Notes: generated by a model not told the origin, from the letters alone. A stretch of DNA of 64,000 nt from Caldisericaceae bacterium (GCA_027023025.1 JALVXB010000002.1:1-64000), one strand, 5' to 3'. Shown: positions 25,506 through 34,855, counted from the stretch's first letter. Numbers and translations are program-made.

Positions 25506-27791
25506 ATAGCCGGAGTCGTAATAGACGGTCTTTACATTAAAAAAGATCTATTTTATTACGAGATTCCTCCGCATCTCACTGATAAAGCTCTTATTGGGGT
25601 GAAAGTTGTCGTACCATTCGGACCGAGAGACGAATTTCGGTCCGGTTTTTTATTTTCTATAGAAAAATCTAATAATCTCCAGAAACATCTTAAAGAAATA
25701 AAAGAAATTTCTAATTCGAGAATCTTTGATTTAGAAACACGCGATCTTTTATTATTTACTGCAGAAAAGTATTTTGTTTCCCTACACATATTAATAAATA
25801 AAGTTCTTAAGAATTTTTCTCTTGAGGTATTTCGCAAATACATTATTTGTCAGGATTGTGAGAGATTAAAGTCTAGACTCTCAAATTTTTCGGATAAAAA
25901 AAGACGAGTTTCTGAGTTTATCCTTACTCGTAAAATATTTCCTGTGTCTTTGCTGAGGCGCTACTTTGGAGAGATCTATAGGCCAATTCTCAGAGAACTG
26001 GAAGAAGAAGGTATTATTACGAGGAATACCATAGTTGAGAAGTTTTCAAAAAGATATCTCTCTATAAACAAACCTCGAGAGTATTTTAATTCTATCGTAG
26101 AGGAAATAGCTGATAAAAAATTGCGTAATGCCGTAGTCTCCGTATTAGGACGGCTGATAAATGCAAAAAGCCCTGTTAGAGAAGATATTGCAAAAAAAGG
26201 TATTCCTTACGGACGAAAGGCTGTAGATTTTCTCATTTTAAAAAGTGTCGTATCTGAACAGTACTCTGCTGAATCTAGTGTATTTACTGATAAAAAGTAC
26301 ACGATGAGTGTCCTTTACCTGGGTTCCCTTTCCGAAAGAGCAAAAAAAATTGCCAAAATTATAAAGCACAGTAGTCATAAAACTTTAATTGTTTTTCCGG
26401 AACTTTCCACGATAGAGAAAGTGAAAGATTTTTATAAGGCGGAATTTGGTGAAAGTGTTTTCGTCTGGGACGGCGGCAGTAAGAGAAAACTTTTTGAAGC
26501 AATATACTGGCAAAATAAGACTGTTATACTTGCAACAGCACCAGCTCTATTTGTTCGAATCCCTAATTTGTCTGTTTTAGTTATAGAGGATGCTTCCTCA
26601 AAGTATTTTGAGAATAGAAACTTTTTGATGTTTGATGTGCGTACTGTTTCGATTAAAAAGGCCCAAATAGAGAAGTTATCTTTGATTTTTTCTGCTGCAG
26701 TGCCTACTACAGAAGTGTACTATTTATTGGATAAAGGTTTAGCAGAAAAAACTGTTATCCATAATAAAAAAGTTAACCATTTGTTGCACATCGTTGACAT
26801 GAGAAACGAATTTAAGAGACACAATTATAAGGTGTTATCCGTGGCAGTCCAGAAAAAAATGCGAGATGTTTTAAACGGCGGAGGAAATGTAGCACTTTTA
26901 TTAAATAGAAAGAGTTATTCTACATTTGTAATGTGCAGGGAGTGTGGATATGTGCTGCGTTGCCCGAATTGCAATGTGTCATTGTATTACGATAAAGATA
27001 GAAATAAGTTGTTTTGTCCTATATGTGGATATGAGACGAATCCGCCAGATGTTTGTCCGCGCTGTGGCAGCCCGAGTATTGCTTATTTTGCCGGTGGATT
27101 ACAAAAATTGAGAGAGCAAATTGTAGAACTCTTTCCTGGTTTTAAGATCGTAGAATTAACCAGTGACATTAAGTCACGCGATTTAGTCTGGTGGTCCTCA
27201 AATCACAAGAAAACAATTTTTATTGGCACTGAGTACTTACTCAGCCATCTCACATTTGAAGAGATAGGTTTGTTTGCGTTTGTTGGCATAGATATATTTT
27301 TAAATCATTATGGATTTAATGCCTCAGAGGAAACATTTTCGTTGATAGCAAAGTCCCTTTTAGAGACGAAAAAGGGAGAAGTCTTTGTTCAAACATATGT
27401 TCCAGACAATTTTGTATTTAAGGCTGCTAAAACTATGGACTGCAAAAAGTTTTTTAACGAAGACCTCTCTTTAAGGAGCGCTATGAAGTATCCGCCATTT
27501 TTAAATTTAGTTGTTTTTACATTCTCTGGTAAAGATGTCAAAGAGGTAAACGATCTTGCCAAAAGTTTTAAAGATGCTTTAGAAAAAATTTTAGGTAAGG
27601 AGGTGGATATTTTTGGCCCTTCCCCTTCTGTAATAGAAAAAAGAAAGAACCTACACTTCGTTGAGGTAATGCTAAAGATTAAGAACTTGAAAAAAGAAGT
27701 ACGAGATTTATTTGTGAAATTTTCTAGTGAATCAAGTAGAATTAGCATTTCCGTGTCTTCCTACCTTGCATCTAACGAATATGTGGAGTAG
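25506..27791 (+). CDS. priA: PriA-like primosomal protein with decayed helicase motifs
   Basis: 761 aa from a proposed ATA at 25506, which follows AAGGAA by six bases and gives the expected N-terminus AGVVIDGLYIKKDLFYYEIP. A TTG at 25482 is possible but has almost no ribosome site. The central zinc-binding cysteines are intact (CRECGY, CPNC, CPICG, CPRCGSP). The helicase motifs are not: the Walker A site GVTGSGKT reads YLGSLSERAKK, DEEH reads IEDASS, SATP reads SAAVP, and the QxxGRAGR region is replaced by LLETKKGEV. It may load the replisome through DNA and partner binding without ATP-driven unwinding, as proposed for helicase-deficient PriA of actinobacteria. Confident of homology, not of activity. 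Confidence 0.85.
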   Translation: MAGVVIDGLYIKKDLFYYEIPPHLTDKALIGVKVVVPFGPRDEFRSGFLFSIEKSNNLQKHLKEIKEISNSRIFDLETRDLLLFTAEKYFVSLHILINKVLKNFSLEVFRKYIICQDCERLKSRLSNFSDKKRRVSEFILTRKIFPVSLLRRYFGEIYRPILRELEEEGIITRNTIVEKFSKRYLSINKPREYFNSIVEEIADKKLRNAVVSVLGRLINAKSPVREDIAKKGIPYGRKAVDFLILKSVVSEQYSAESSVFTDKKYTMSVLYLGSLSERAKKIAKIIKHSSHKTLIVFPELSTIEKVKDFYKAEFGESVFVWDGGSKRKLFEAIYWQNKTVILATAPALFVRIPNLSVLVIEDASSKYFENRNFLMFDVRTVSIKKAQIEKLSLIFSAAVPTTEVYYLLDKGLAEKTVIHNKKVNHLLHIVDMRNEFKRHNYKVLSVAVQKKMRDVLNGGGNVALLLNRKSYSTFVMCRECGYVLRCPNCNVSLYYDKDRNKLFCPICGYETNPPDVCPRCGSPSIAYFAGGLQKLREQIVELFPGFKIVELTSDIKSRDLVWWSSNHKKTIFIGTEYLLSHLTFEEIGLFAFVGIDIFLNHYGFNASEETFSLIAKSLLETKKGEVFVQTYVPDNFVFKAAKTMDCKKFFNEDLSLRSAMKYPPFLNLVVFTFSGKDVKEVNDLAKSFKDALEKILGKEVDIFGPSPSVIEKRKNLHFVEVMLKIKNLKKEVRDLFVKFSSESSRISISVSSYLASNEYVE

Positions 27792-27815
27792 GCAGCGTAT
27801 CATTGTGCCTACTCC
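27785..27815. terminator. stem-loop between convergent priA and htrA
   Basis: GGAGTAGGCA (27785-27794) pairs perfectly with TGCCTACTCC (27806-27815) across an 11-base loop. The priA stop codon lies inside the left arm. There is no good T-tract on either strand, so it may act as an RNA 3' end stabiliser or weak bidirectional terminator. Confidence 0.5.
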
Positions 27816-27826
27816 AATAATAACTT

Positions 27827-29029
27827 CTATGGTCCGAAATTAAAGAACGGTGCAAGAGGATTATTGTTCTTGTTTTTCTTTTGCTGTGGTACAGGCTGTG
27901 CCTGTAAGATTACCTCTAATCTTAATGTTTCGCTTAAACCTTTTCGTGCTATTTCTACGATAATGTGATCGCCTACATTATGCGAGCGTATAATGTTTAT
28001 TAACTCATCTGATGTTTTTACTGGTTTTCCATCTATCGAAACTATAATGTCTCCCTGTTTTATGCCTGCTTTGTCAGCTGCCGACCCCTTTATTACTTTT
28101 GCAACTAATACTCCTGGCCTATATTTCATGTGAAGTTGGTCGGCGATTTCAGGAGTCATCGTTGTTACTTCTACGCCAAGGAAAGGCCATTCGACTTTTC
28201 CGTTTTTCAGGATGCTATCTATAACTTTCTTACAGGTGTTGGAAGATACAGCAAACCCCAATCCCTGTGCATTTTCGTATATCATTGTGTTGATACCGAT
28301 AACTTTTCCATCCAACGAAACGAGTGGCCCTCCACTATTACCTGGGTTAATTGCAGCATCTGTTTGAATAACTCCGTGCATCGTTTTGTTTCCTACATTA
28401 ATGTTTCTTTCAAGTGCACTTACAACTCCAACTGTTACGGTGTGGTCGAGCCCATACGGGTTTCCAATTGCTACTACGAACTGCCCTACTTTTAATTTTG
28501 AGGAATCTCCTAATTCGACATAGGGTAAGTTGTTTGCGTTGATTTTTACTAGAGCAACATCACTTATTGGATCGGCTCCGACAACCTTTCCTTTGTATGT
28601 TTTTCCGTTGCTCAATGTTACTTCTATTTTGCTTGCGTCTTCAATTACATGATTATTTGTTAAAATAAGCCCGTCTGGCCGTATAATGACTCCAGAACCA
28701 AGTCCCTGCTGCGGGACTACCTGTAGGAAGAAGTAATCCAGTACTTCCTTTGTTGATACTATCCTTACAACCGCAGGTGATACTTTTTGAACGACATTTT
28801 CCACTGCTAATTCAATGGAAGGCTGCGTTGCATTTGAGGTGCTGGTTGCGGGCTGTGATGTAGTATTTTGCGATGGACTACTTTGTAATGCAATTGTTTT
28901 TTGAGTCCAGGGGAAGAGTTTTGGGTTCTGGAACACGAGGTAAGTGCCAAAGATACCGCCTATTATACCTCCAATAATGATACCGATGATAAGTCCTACG
29001 AGCCAATTTCTTTGATGCATTTCTTCCAT
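27827..29029 (-). CDS. htrA: HtrA/DegP-type serine protease, membrane-anchored
   Basis: 400 aa from the ATG at 29029, which follows GGAGGTG; a GTG nine bases earlier overlaps that ribosome site. One N-terminal transmembrane segment rich in Ile and Gly, a Ser/Thr/Gln linker, then a trypsin-like domain: His in TNNHVIED, Asp in DPISDVAL, Ser in GNSGGPL. One PDZ domain (about residues 290-380) and a Pro/Asn tail. Degrades misfolded extracytoplasmic proteins. Second gene of an operon with the RNase J-like protein. Confidence 0.93.
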   Translation of the reverse strand: MEEMHQRNWLVGLIIGIIIGGIIGGIFGTYLVFQNPKLFPWTQKTIALQSSPSQNTTSQPATSTSNATQPSIELAVENVVQKVSPAVVRIVSTKEVLDYFFLQVVPQQGLGSGVIIRPDGLILTNNHVIEDASKIEVTLSNGKTYKGKVVGADPISDVALVKINANNLPYVELGDSSKLKVGQFVVAIGNPYGLDHTVTVGVVSALERNINVGNKTMHGVIQTDAAINPGNSGGPLVSLDGKVIGINTMIYENAQGLGFAVSSNTCKKVIDSILKNGKVEWPFLGVEVTTMTPEIADQLHMKYRPGVLVAKVIKGSAADKAGIKQGDIIVSIDGKPVKTSDELINIIRSHNVGDHIIVEIARKGLSETLRLEVILQAQPVPQQKKNKNNNPLAPFFNFGP

Positions 29030-29056
29030 TTTGTTCACCTCCCTATTAAATTTTAT

Positions 29057-30508
29057 TTAAAATGTTATAGTTGCGCCTTCGTTAATTATTTTAACTTTGC
29101 TTCCGAATTCTTTTACATACTCTTCTGGGTGCTCCGTATGTACAGGAATAACAATTTTTGGGTTTATCGTATAAACAATCTTAAACAAATCTTCTTTCCT
29201 TGCGTGGCCTGAAGCGTGTATGTGTTCTTTTGGGTATAGATTAAAAAGTTTTAACCAGTTGTTCATTCTCCATTCGTCTATTTCCTGTTCTTCTGTGTGT
29301 GCCTCTGAAGAGGAATGAATGTATTTGCTTCCTTTTTGAGGTCTGAGGTCTACCAGTTCTTGAAGGTCCCAGTATCTCATCACAAACACAAATGCATTTT
29401 CGTTCTCCCTAATGTCTTTTGCTTTTACAACTTTTGGCTTCATCGAGAATATTTCTTTAATCCACTTTTCGCTATAGTCCTTTTCAGCATAAGTCCCGCT
29501 TTTCCTTTTTTTAATGTAGACATAGATGTTTTCGTCAGTAATGTCAGGTACATCCATTCCTGCTTTGTTCATACTGTGAATTAAATACGCATCTTTCATC
29601 GTAATGACGAATTTTCTTCCTATCTCCTTTGACAGTGTATAAAATGTCATGAATCGATTGACATCTCGTATCGAAAAGTCTGCAAATATAAGCCCGGAAG
29701 TTTTCTTCATAACTTCGCCTGCTTTTTGGTAAACTTTTTCTTCAGTCCAGAATTCTCTGTTTGTATCTTCACCCTTTAGGTTAGTTCCTTCAATTATGAG
29801 AATGTCTGGATGGAACTTTGAGGCCGACAGCATAAAATTTTCGGTATCTTTTTTGTTTTTTCCGTGTAACCTTAAGTCTCCTGTATAGACTATGCTACCC
29901 TCATTTCCTGTAAATACGAATCCGTGCGCTCCTGGAACAGAATGATCTACTGGATATGTAAATACTTTAACATTACCAAAGTCCATTTCTGGGGTAAAGT
30001 GTATAGCTTTATGTTCTCCGTAGTAACCAGGGGTTTTCCAACTTCCCAATGCTGGTCGTCTAATAAATTTAAATATAGAAGTTTCAAACTTCGTAACTGA
30101 AACCTCTTCCATCGCCCGCAGGAGCGACTCCGTAATCTTCGAGGTGTAGATGGGGATCTCTTCTCGAATAAAGGAAATGTATCCTGAATGGTCGAAGTGT
30201 GCGTGGCTGAGAAATATTCCGTCTGCATAGTTTTCTTCGTTTCCACTTCCAAGGTCATCGGTTCCTTCTGAAGATAGCATTTTGACCAAATCTTTTCTAT
30301 AAAGTCCCTTTATCTTGGGTATAAGCCCTAAGAAAAATAGGTCTCCTATCCCGTTAGCAACGCGCGGGTTTAAAAATTCTTCAAAAAAGAAGTTCCGTTT
30401 TTTGTAGTTCATACCGAAGTCCAGAAAGAACTTCTTTTTTGAAATTTCTAACAATATTTTTGTACCGCCTATTTCTTTAACTCCGTCGTAGAATGTTATT
30501 TTTCCCAT
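29057..30508 (-). CDS. MBL / beta-CASP-type protein, RNase J-like
   Basis: 483 aa from the ATG at 30508. Metallo-beta-lactamase motifs: HAHFDHSG, a D in YTGDLRLHG, and late beta-CASP-type motifs SGHARKEDL and PVHTEHP, as in RNase J and related nucleases. RNase J proteins are usually about 550 aa with a C-terminal domain lacking here, so this is a shorter relative. Probable RNA processing or decay. No ribosome site precedes the ATG; a TATAAT lies eight bases upstream, suggesting a leaderless mRNA. Confidence 0.78.
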   Translation of the reverse strand: MGKITFYDGVKEIGGTKILLEISKKKFFLDFGMNYKKRNFFFEEFLNPRVANGIGDLFFLGLIPKIKGLYRKDLVKMLSSEGTDDLGSGNEENYADGIFLSHAHFDHSGYISFIREEIPIYTSKITESLLRAMEEVSVTKFETSIFKFIRRPALGSWKTPGYYGEHKAIHFTPEMDFGNVKVFTYPVDHSVPGAHGFVFTGNEGSIVYTGDLRLHGKNKKDTENFMLSASKFHPDILIIEGTNLKGEDTNREFWTEEKVYQKAGEVMKKTSGLIFADFSIRDVNRFMTFYTLSKEIGRKFVITMKDAYLIHSMNKAGMDVPDITDENIYVYIKKRKSGTYAEKDYSEKWIKEIFSMKPKVVKAKDIRENENAFVFVMRYWDLQELVDLRPQKGSKYIHSSSEAHTEEQEIDEWRMNNWLKLFNLYPKEHIHASGHARKEDLFKIVYTINPKIVIPVHTEHPEEYVKEFGSKVKIINEGATITF

Positions 30509-30516
30509 CACAAAAA

Positions 30517-30547
30517 ATTATATCACAAAATTTGAAAATATTGTGAA
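30517..30547 (-). promoter_or_regulatory. promoter giving a leaderless mRNA for the RNase J-like gene
   Basis: On the minus strand TTCACA (30542-30547), a 19-base spacer and TATAAT (30517-30522). The -10 ends eight bases before the ATG, so transcription should start at or next to the start codon. Confidence 0.5.
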
Positions 30548-31328
30548 TATTTATAAGGTTTAAATTCTTGCCGAATAAAGGTCTCTCAATTTTTTGTGTT
30601 TGCGAAACACTCTTATTTTTTTCTTAGAGTTTGTTGATCGAATGCGTGTTATTAGTTCTTTAGCGAATAAAATTCTTTGAATTTGAAGACCTGCGTTTTG
30701 AAGACCTGCGTGCAGAGATTAATTTCTGTTCTAACATCTATATAGTGTTTGCACTAAAGAACATAAGGATTAATTTAAAAAGTGGTTCATAGAAAAAATT
30801 ACCTCTAACTAACCCTGTATTTATAAGGGTTTATTCAAAATATGCCATTTAAATGCCCGTAGAGGCGAATCTTGAGAAAAATCGGGTAAATATACCTGCA
30901 AAACGCTCAAAACGCCTTATTTTAGGGCATACGAAAATTGCAATAAAACCTGTATTTATCAGCATTTTCTAAAAATCACTTTGAAATTATCAATTTGGAT
31001 AAAACTCTCAAAAATAGAAACCCGCATAAATAGAAACTTTCTTAACTGTCAAAAACAGGCAAAATTTGGCCGAAAATCGAGAAATTGTTCGTATATATAA
31101 AAATGCCGTAAAAGCCTGTAGAAATCACGATTATTACTACTTTCTGTAGGGTTACCGGGCATATTTGAAGTGCTCGTAATGAATGCCTGTTTGCATGCTG
31201 ATTTATTCTTTGTTTGCAATCGTTTGAAAATGTTGTGTTTTCTTTTAGTAGAAACAAATATTTGTTTAAGTCTGTACGAGGTAAAACTGTAGTAAAATTA
31301 TTTTTGCCGTATTTTATGAGAATATTTT
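30548..31328. other. gene-free region of about 0.8 kb
   Basis: No open frame here has a ribosome site and family features; the longest (31042-31257, minus) is low-complexity. I see no tRNA, tmRNA, RNase P or CRISPR pattern. It contains a 15-bp tandem duplication (30682-30711), an 11-bp direct repeat CCTGTATTTAT at 30814 and 30949, a six-bp hairpin AACCCT/AGGGTT at 30811-30831, and a perfect 16-bp palindrome AAACAAATATTTGTTT at 31252-31267. The core CCTGY recurs eight times on the two strands. It may be a decayed gene, an unrecognised RNA or a protein-binding region. Confidence 0.6.
30682..30711 (+). repeat. perfect 15-bp tandem duplication
   Basis: TTTGAAGACCTGCGT occurs at 30682-30696 and again at 30697-30711 without a gap. 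Confidence 0.9.
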
Positions 31329-32075
31329 TTAAGTTTCGTTTATCTCGAATATGTATTTTTGGTTTGCTTTAACAAATTCACCGTAATCGCCTTTTTTTAA
31401 GGCAAGTTTTGCTTGTTCGATGTTCTTTGCCTTCATAGAAGCAATGTGCGTTATACCCGTTCCTTTAAGTAGTTCTGGTAAAATTTGTCCTGTTGCTCCA
31501 ACAAGAATAACACTTTTTGCATTTTTGGAGCGTTCAACGATAAGGTCGATTGTGTTGTTAACCAGTACAGATGCAGTTGAAATCACGATGTCCATTTCGG
31601 GAAGCATTGAATATTCAAGTGTGTCGCTTAATACTTCTTCGTGCCATAATCTGGTATTTCTTTCGAATACATAGACATTTTTCCCGTTTTCTTTTAGCTC
31701 TTTTACTAAAGGCGGCATATTTCCTATGACACCAATTTTGCCGTTTAAGTGAGTTATTATTTCGTTTATGTCTATTTGTATGCTGTTGTTAATGTTTATA
31801 TAGTATTGAGATACTGCGTTTACCGTTGCGAGTGCAAGTGTCCTTTCGATTATATTTTTAGATTCGATTGCACTAATAAATGTCGAAGTTGATACATCGT
31901 GAAAGCTGTTTTCGTAGTGCTGAACTTCCTCGGGTATGGTCATTGCAACACCCATAGAACATTTGCCATCTTTTTCTACGATTACATACGAATACGGCAA
32001 TCCAAAAGAAAAATCTTCAATGGAAAAGCCGTTAGATATTTTTTCTACTCGTTTCTTTATAATATTTAAAATCAT
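31329..32075 (-). CDS. DUF4213/DUF364 protein (putative heavy-metal chelation)
   Basis: 248 aa. The N-terminal part fits DUF4213 and the C-terminal part (VGATGQILPELL, IVISTASVLVNNTID) fits DUF364, a Rossmann-like fold suggested to bind heavy metals or a metal chelate. Members are often found beside FecCD-type metal transporters, as here. Last gene of the six-gene operon that starts with the Phd-like gene; 14 bases after the ABC ATPase, with its own AAAGGAG. The biochemical role is unknown. Confidence 0.82.
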   Translation of the reverse strand: MILNIIKKRVEKISNGFSIEDFSFGLPYSYVIVEKDGKCSMGVAMTIPEEVQHYENSFHDVSTSTFISAIESKNIIERTLALATVNAVSQYYININNSIQIDINEIITHLNGKIGVIGNMPPLVKELKENGKNVYVFERNTRLWHEEVLSDTLEYSMLPEMDIVISTASVLVNNTIDLIVERSKNAKSVILVGATGQILPELLKGTGITHIASMKAKNIEQAKLALKKGDYGEFVKANQKYIFEINET

Positions 32076-32089
32076 TTTTGGCTCCTTTG

Positions 32090-32857
32090 CTATAGTAATT
32101 TCTCTGGAATTATAAATCTTTTATTTCCTAACTTTACGAGTCGTGACTTAAGAGAATAAAGAAGATCTATGTTTTCTTCGGTAATTACCTCGTCTGTATT
32201 TCCGTTTTTTAGTATTGTTCCTTCTTTTAGCAAAAAAACTTTGTCACAAAAACTTAACGCAAGATTTGGATCGTGTAACGAAACGAGGACAAGTTTCTTA
32301 AATCTTTTGGCAATTTTATTTATTACGGTAAGAACAATTAATTGGTTTCTAAAATCTAAAAAAGAGGTAGGTTCGTCAAATAACATTAGTTGCCCATTTT
32401 GCGATAGCGCTCTTGCAATAAGCGTCAGTCTTTTTTCGCCGCCACTTAAGGAAGTAAACGGTATGTTTTCAAACTTTGCGAGCTTTAGAGTCTGAATGGC
32501 TTTTTTGGTTTCTTCGATATCTTCTTTTTTAGGTCCTTCAAGTATGTTTATGTGTGGATTTCTACCCATAAGAACTATTTCAAATACCGTGTAAGGAAAG
32601 TTTACAGAAAATTCTTGGGGTGCATACGAAACAAACTTTGCCCTTTCCTTAAAGTTAAGTTTTTCTATACCTCTTTTATTTAGTTGAATTTCTCCTGCCT
32701 TTGGATTAAGGATGCCAGCTATACACTTAAGGAGAGTGGACTTGCCAGCACCGTTTGGCCCAAGTAAACATCCTATTCCGCCGGTAAGTTGTAGATCTAT
32801 GTTTTTAAGAATCTCTTTTTTGCCGTATGAAAAGTAAAGATGTTTAATTTTTAACAT
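32090..32857 (-). CDS. FecE-type metal/chelate ABC transporter ATPase
   Basis: 255 aa from the ATG at 32857, preceded by AGGAG; an upstream in-frame TTG lacks a site. Walker A GPNGAGKST, signature LSGGEKRLT, Walker B LMLFDEPTS, H-loop VSLHD. Pairs with the FecCD permease upstream, whose 3' end it overlaps by 14 bases. Such systems import iron-siderophores, cobalamin, haem or oxyanions (MolBCA-type molybdate/tungstate). In this window, with Mo enzymes, molybdate or tungstate is attractive but unproved. Confidence 0.9.
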   Translation of the reverse strand: MLKIKHLYFSYGKKEILKNIDLQLTGGIGCLLGPNGAGKSTLLKCIAGILNPKAGEIQLNKRGIEKLNFKERAKFVSYAPQEFSVNFPYTVFEIVLMGRNPHINILEGPKKEDIEETKKAIQTLKLAKFENIPFTSLSGGEKRLTLIARALSQNGQLMLFDEPTSFLDFRNQLIVLTVINKIAKRFKKLVLVSLHDPNLALSFCDKVFLLKEGTILKNGNTDEVITEENIDLLYSLKSRLVKLGNKRFIIPEKLL

Positions 32858-33788
32858 ACTTAAATCTCCTGGCAAGTATCAGTATAAGTAGAGGTGCTCC
32901 GATTAGTGATGTAATAACGCTAATAGGTAATTCTGTTGCTGCTATTGAACGAGCTATGTCGTCACAGAAGAGTAACAAAGTTGCTCCAACAAATGCAGAT
33001 GCAGGAACGAGCCTTCTATTGTCATAGCCTACTAATAATCTTGCAATGTGGGGGGATACAAGTCCTATCCATCCTATTATTCCTCCTATTGCCGTTGCAG
33101 AAGAAACAGAAAGTGCTGCAAGAACAATAATAACTTTTCTGTAAATGTTTACATTTAAGCCAAGTGATTTTGCTTCGCTATCGCCCAACGAGAGTATATT
33201 AAATGGCCAGCGTAAGAGAACTATTCCTATAATTCCTATCGATATTGGAAGAAGCAGGAATAAAAGATCTCTCCACCTCATTCCTGAGAAACTGCCAAGC
33301 AACCAGAAAACTATTGTGGGTAATTTATCGTATGGGTCGGCCATGTACTTTGCCATGCCTACCATTGAAGTAAACAGTGCAGACACCGCAATACCGGCAA
33401 GTAATAACCCTACTATACCATTGCCTACTAATTTGCTCATTTTGTACGCAATAGTTACTGCGATAATTCCAAAGATAAAAGAAGACAGTTGTATGTACAA
33501 GGGATTAAAAGAGAAGAACAGGATTGCAAGTACGGCCCCAAGGGCTGCACCACTACTTGCTCCTACGATATTAGGTCCTGCCAGGTAATTTCTGAACAAG
33601 TTCTGAAATGCAAGTCCTGCAAGTGAAAGCCCTGCTCCTGCAAGTGATGCAATTATTATTCGTGGTAATCTAACATCAAGCAGGATAGTTTTGCTTAATG
33701 TAGAAAAGTGCAATGGATTAACTAACAATCTTCCTGTAAATAACGAACCAATAAACACGAGGATGTACAGCGTTAAAAATTTTTTCAA
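32844..33788 (-). CDS. FecCD-type ABC transporter permease
   Basis: 314 aa with about nine to ten membrane segments. LPRIIIASLAGAGLSLAGLAFQ near the N-terminus begins with the FecCD/BtuC signature, and GGIIGWIGLVSPHIARLL is the coupling-helix region. TTG start after GGGAG. It overlaps the binding-protein gene by four bases and the ATPase gene by 14. Confidence 0.92.
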   Translation of the reverse strand: MKKFLTLYILVFIGSLFTGRLLVNPLHFSTLSKTILLDVRLPRIIIASLAGAGLSLAGLAFQNLFRNYLAGPNIVGASSGAALGAVLAILFFSFNPLYIQLSSFIFGIIAVTIAYKMSKLVGNGIVGLLLAGIAVSALFTSMVGMAKYMADPYDKLPTIVFWLLGSFSGMRWRDLLFLLLPISIGIIGIVLLRWPFNILSLGDSEAKSLGLNVNIYRKVIIVLAALSVSSATAIGGIIGWIGLVSPHIARLLVGYDNRRLVPASAFVGATLLLFCDDIARSIAATELPISVITSLIGAPLLILILARRFKYVKN

Positions 33789-34855
33789 TTCAAGTCTCCC
33801 ACTATTTTTATTTTGTCTATATCGAGGTTATAGAATTTTTTGTAGAAATTTGCTGCTTCTTCTTTTACATTTAAGCTGCCGAAAATTTCAGGGTGTATTG
33901 TTTTAGCCATCCAGTATAAACCCAGTATCCACTTTGGGGCAGGATAGTCCCAGCTTTCACCGTCGTTAGGCATTGCGTAAACCTTTCCTGATTTTACGGC
34001 CCTTATGTTTTTCCACGCAACATCATTCATTATCGTTTTTTTAAGATCTTCGCTTGTGTATTTAAGGGAATAGCTTACGGTAATTATTATGTCGGGATTC
34101 CATTTTGCTACTTGCTCGACATTTACGATATTCCATCCACCGGGAAGCGTATTTGATACACTTTCGCCACCTGCCATATTTATAATTGTGTTCTGAAAGT
34201 ATTCCTTTCCTGGTACTTTTAAAGATTTACTTCTCATGCTGTACTCTACGAGCATAACTTTTGGTTTGTTTTTGATTGTATTTGTTTTTTTCAATATTTT
34301 CTGCATATTTTCGTTGTAGTAATCGATAATCGAACGGGCTCTCTGTTCGTCGTTTAATATTTTACTTAATATCTCAATACTTTTAATGTAGTTTTTAGGA
34401 GTTTCCATGTTTAATGTAATTATTGGTATTTTAAGATTCCCAAGTTGTTTTTTAACCTGTTCGCTATTCCAAAATGCAGCAATTACGAGATCAGGATTAA
34501 TCTTTGCTATTTCTTCTACATTAGAACCATTTGGAGATGTAACCAATTTCATCTTTTTTGATACATCCGGGTAGGCTAACTTTATAAAAGCGTCGTTTAC
34601 TGCCATTTTTGTACTTCCAAAAACTTTATCTCCTTCTCCCATAAGAAACAGTGTTTGAGTAGCAAGTCCATACATTGAAACGATTTTTTGAACTGGTTGT
34701 TTAACTTTTATTTCTGTACCTGAGAAGTCTGTTATTGTAATAGTTTTTGTGCTTCTACTTGTTGATTGTTTACTCGAACAACCAGAAAGTGCAGATAGGG
34801 AAAGTAGGATAGTTAAAGCAACTACGATAATTCTAAGAATTGTTTTTCTATACAT
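33785..34855 (-). CDS. BtuF/FepB-type metal-chelate or oxyanion-binding lipoprotein
   Basis: 356 aa. Signal peptide ends at a lipobox LSGCSSK (near residue 26), then a Ser/Thr linker. Helical-backbone-type periplasmic binding domain: VQKIVSMYG, EIAKINPDLVIAA, NVEQVAKWNPDIIIT. It captures the ligand for the FecCD/FecE pair. Ligand unknown; the family also includes molybdate/tungstate-binding MolA. The gene overlaps the MobA-like gene upstream by eight bases and follows GAGGAGG. Confidence 0.88.
   Translation of the reverse strand: MYRKTILRIIVVALTILLSLSALSGCSSKQSTSRSTKTITITDFSGTEIKVKQPVQKIVSMYGLATQTLFLMGEGDKVFGSTKMAVNDAFIKLAYPDVSKKMKLVTSPNGSNVEEIAKINPDLVIAAFWNSEQVKKQLGNLKIPIITLNMETPKNYIKSIEILSKILNDEQRARSIIDYYNENMQKILKKTNTIKNKPKVMLVEYSMRSKSLKVPGKEYFQNTIINMAGGESVSNTLPGGWNIVNVEQVAKWNPDIIITVSYSLKYTSEDLKKTIMNDVAWKNIRAVKSGKVYAMPNDGESWDYPAPKWILGLYWMAKTIHPEIFGSLNVKEEAANFYKKFYNLDIDKIKIVGDLN

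Noticed and set aside
26553-26563. GTTCGAATCCC, a tRNA T-loop-like string
   Set aside because: It is inside the priA homologue in frame, and no acceptor stem or anticodon arm can be folded around it.
30682-30711. Tandem repeat considered as a CRISPR remnant
   Set aside because: Only two copies, directly adjacent, no spacer, no cas genes in the window.
31042-31257. 71-codon open frame on the minus strand in the gap
   Set aside because: No ribosome site, no family resemblance, hydrophobic low-complexity product; treated as a chance frame in AT-rich DNA.
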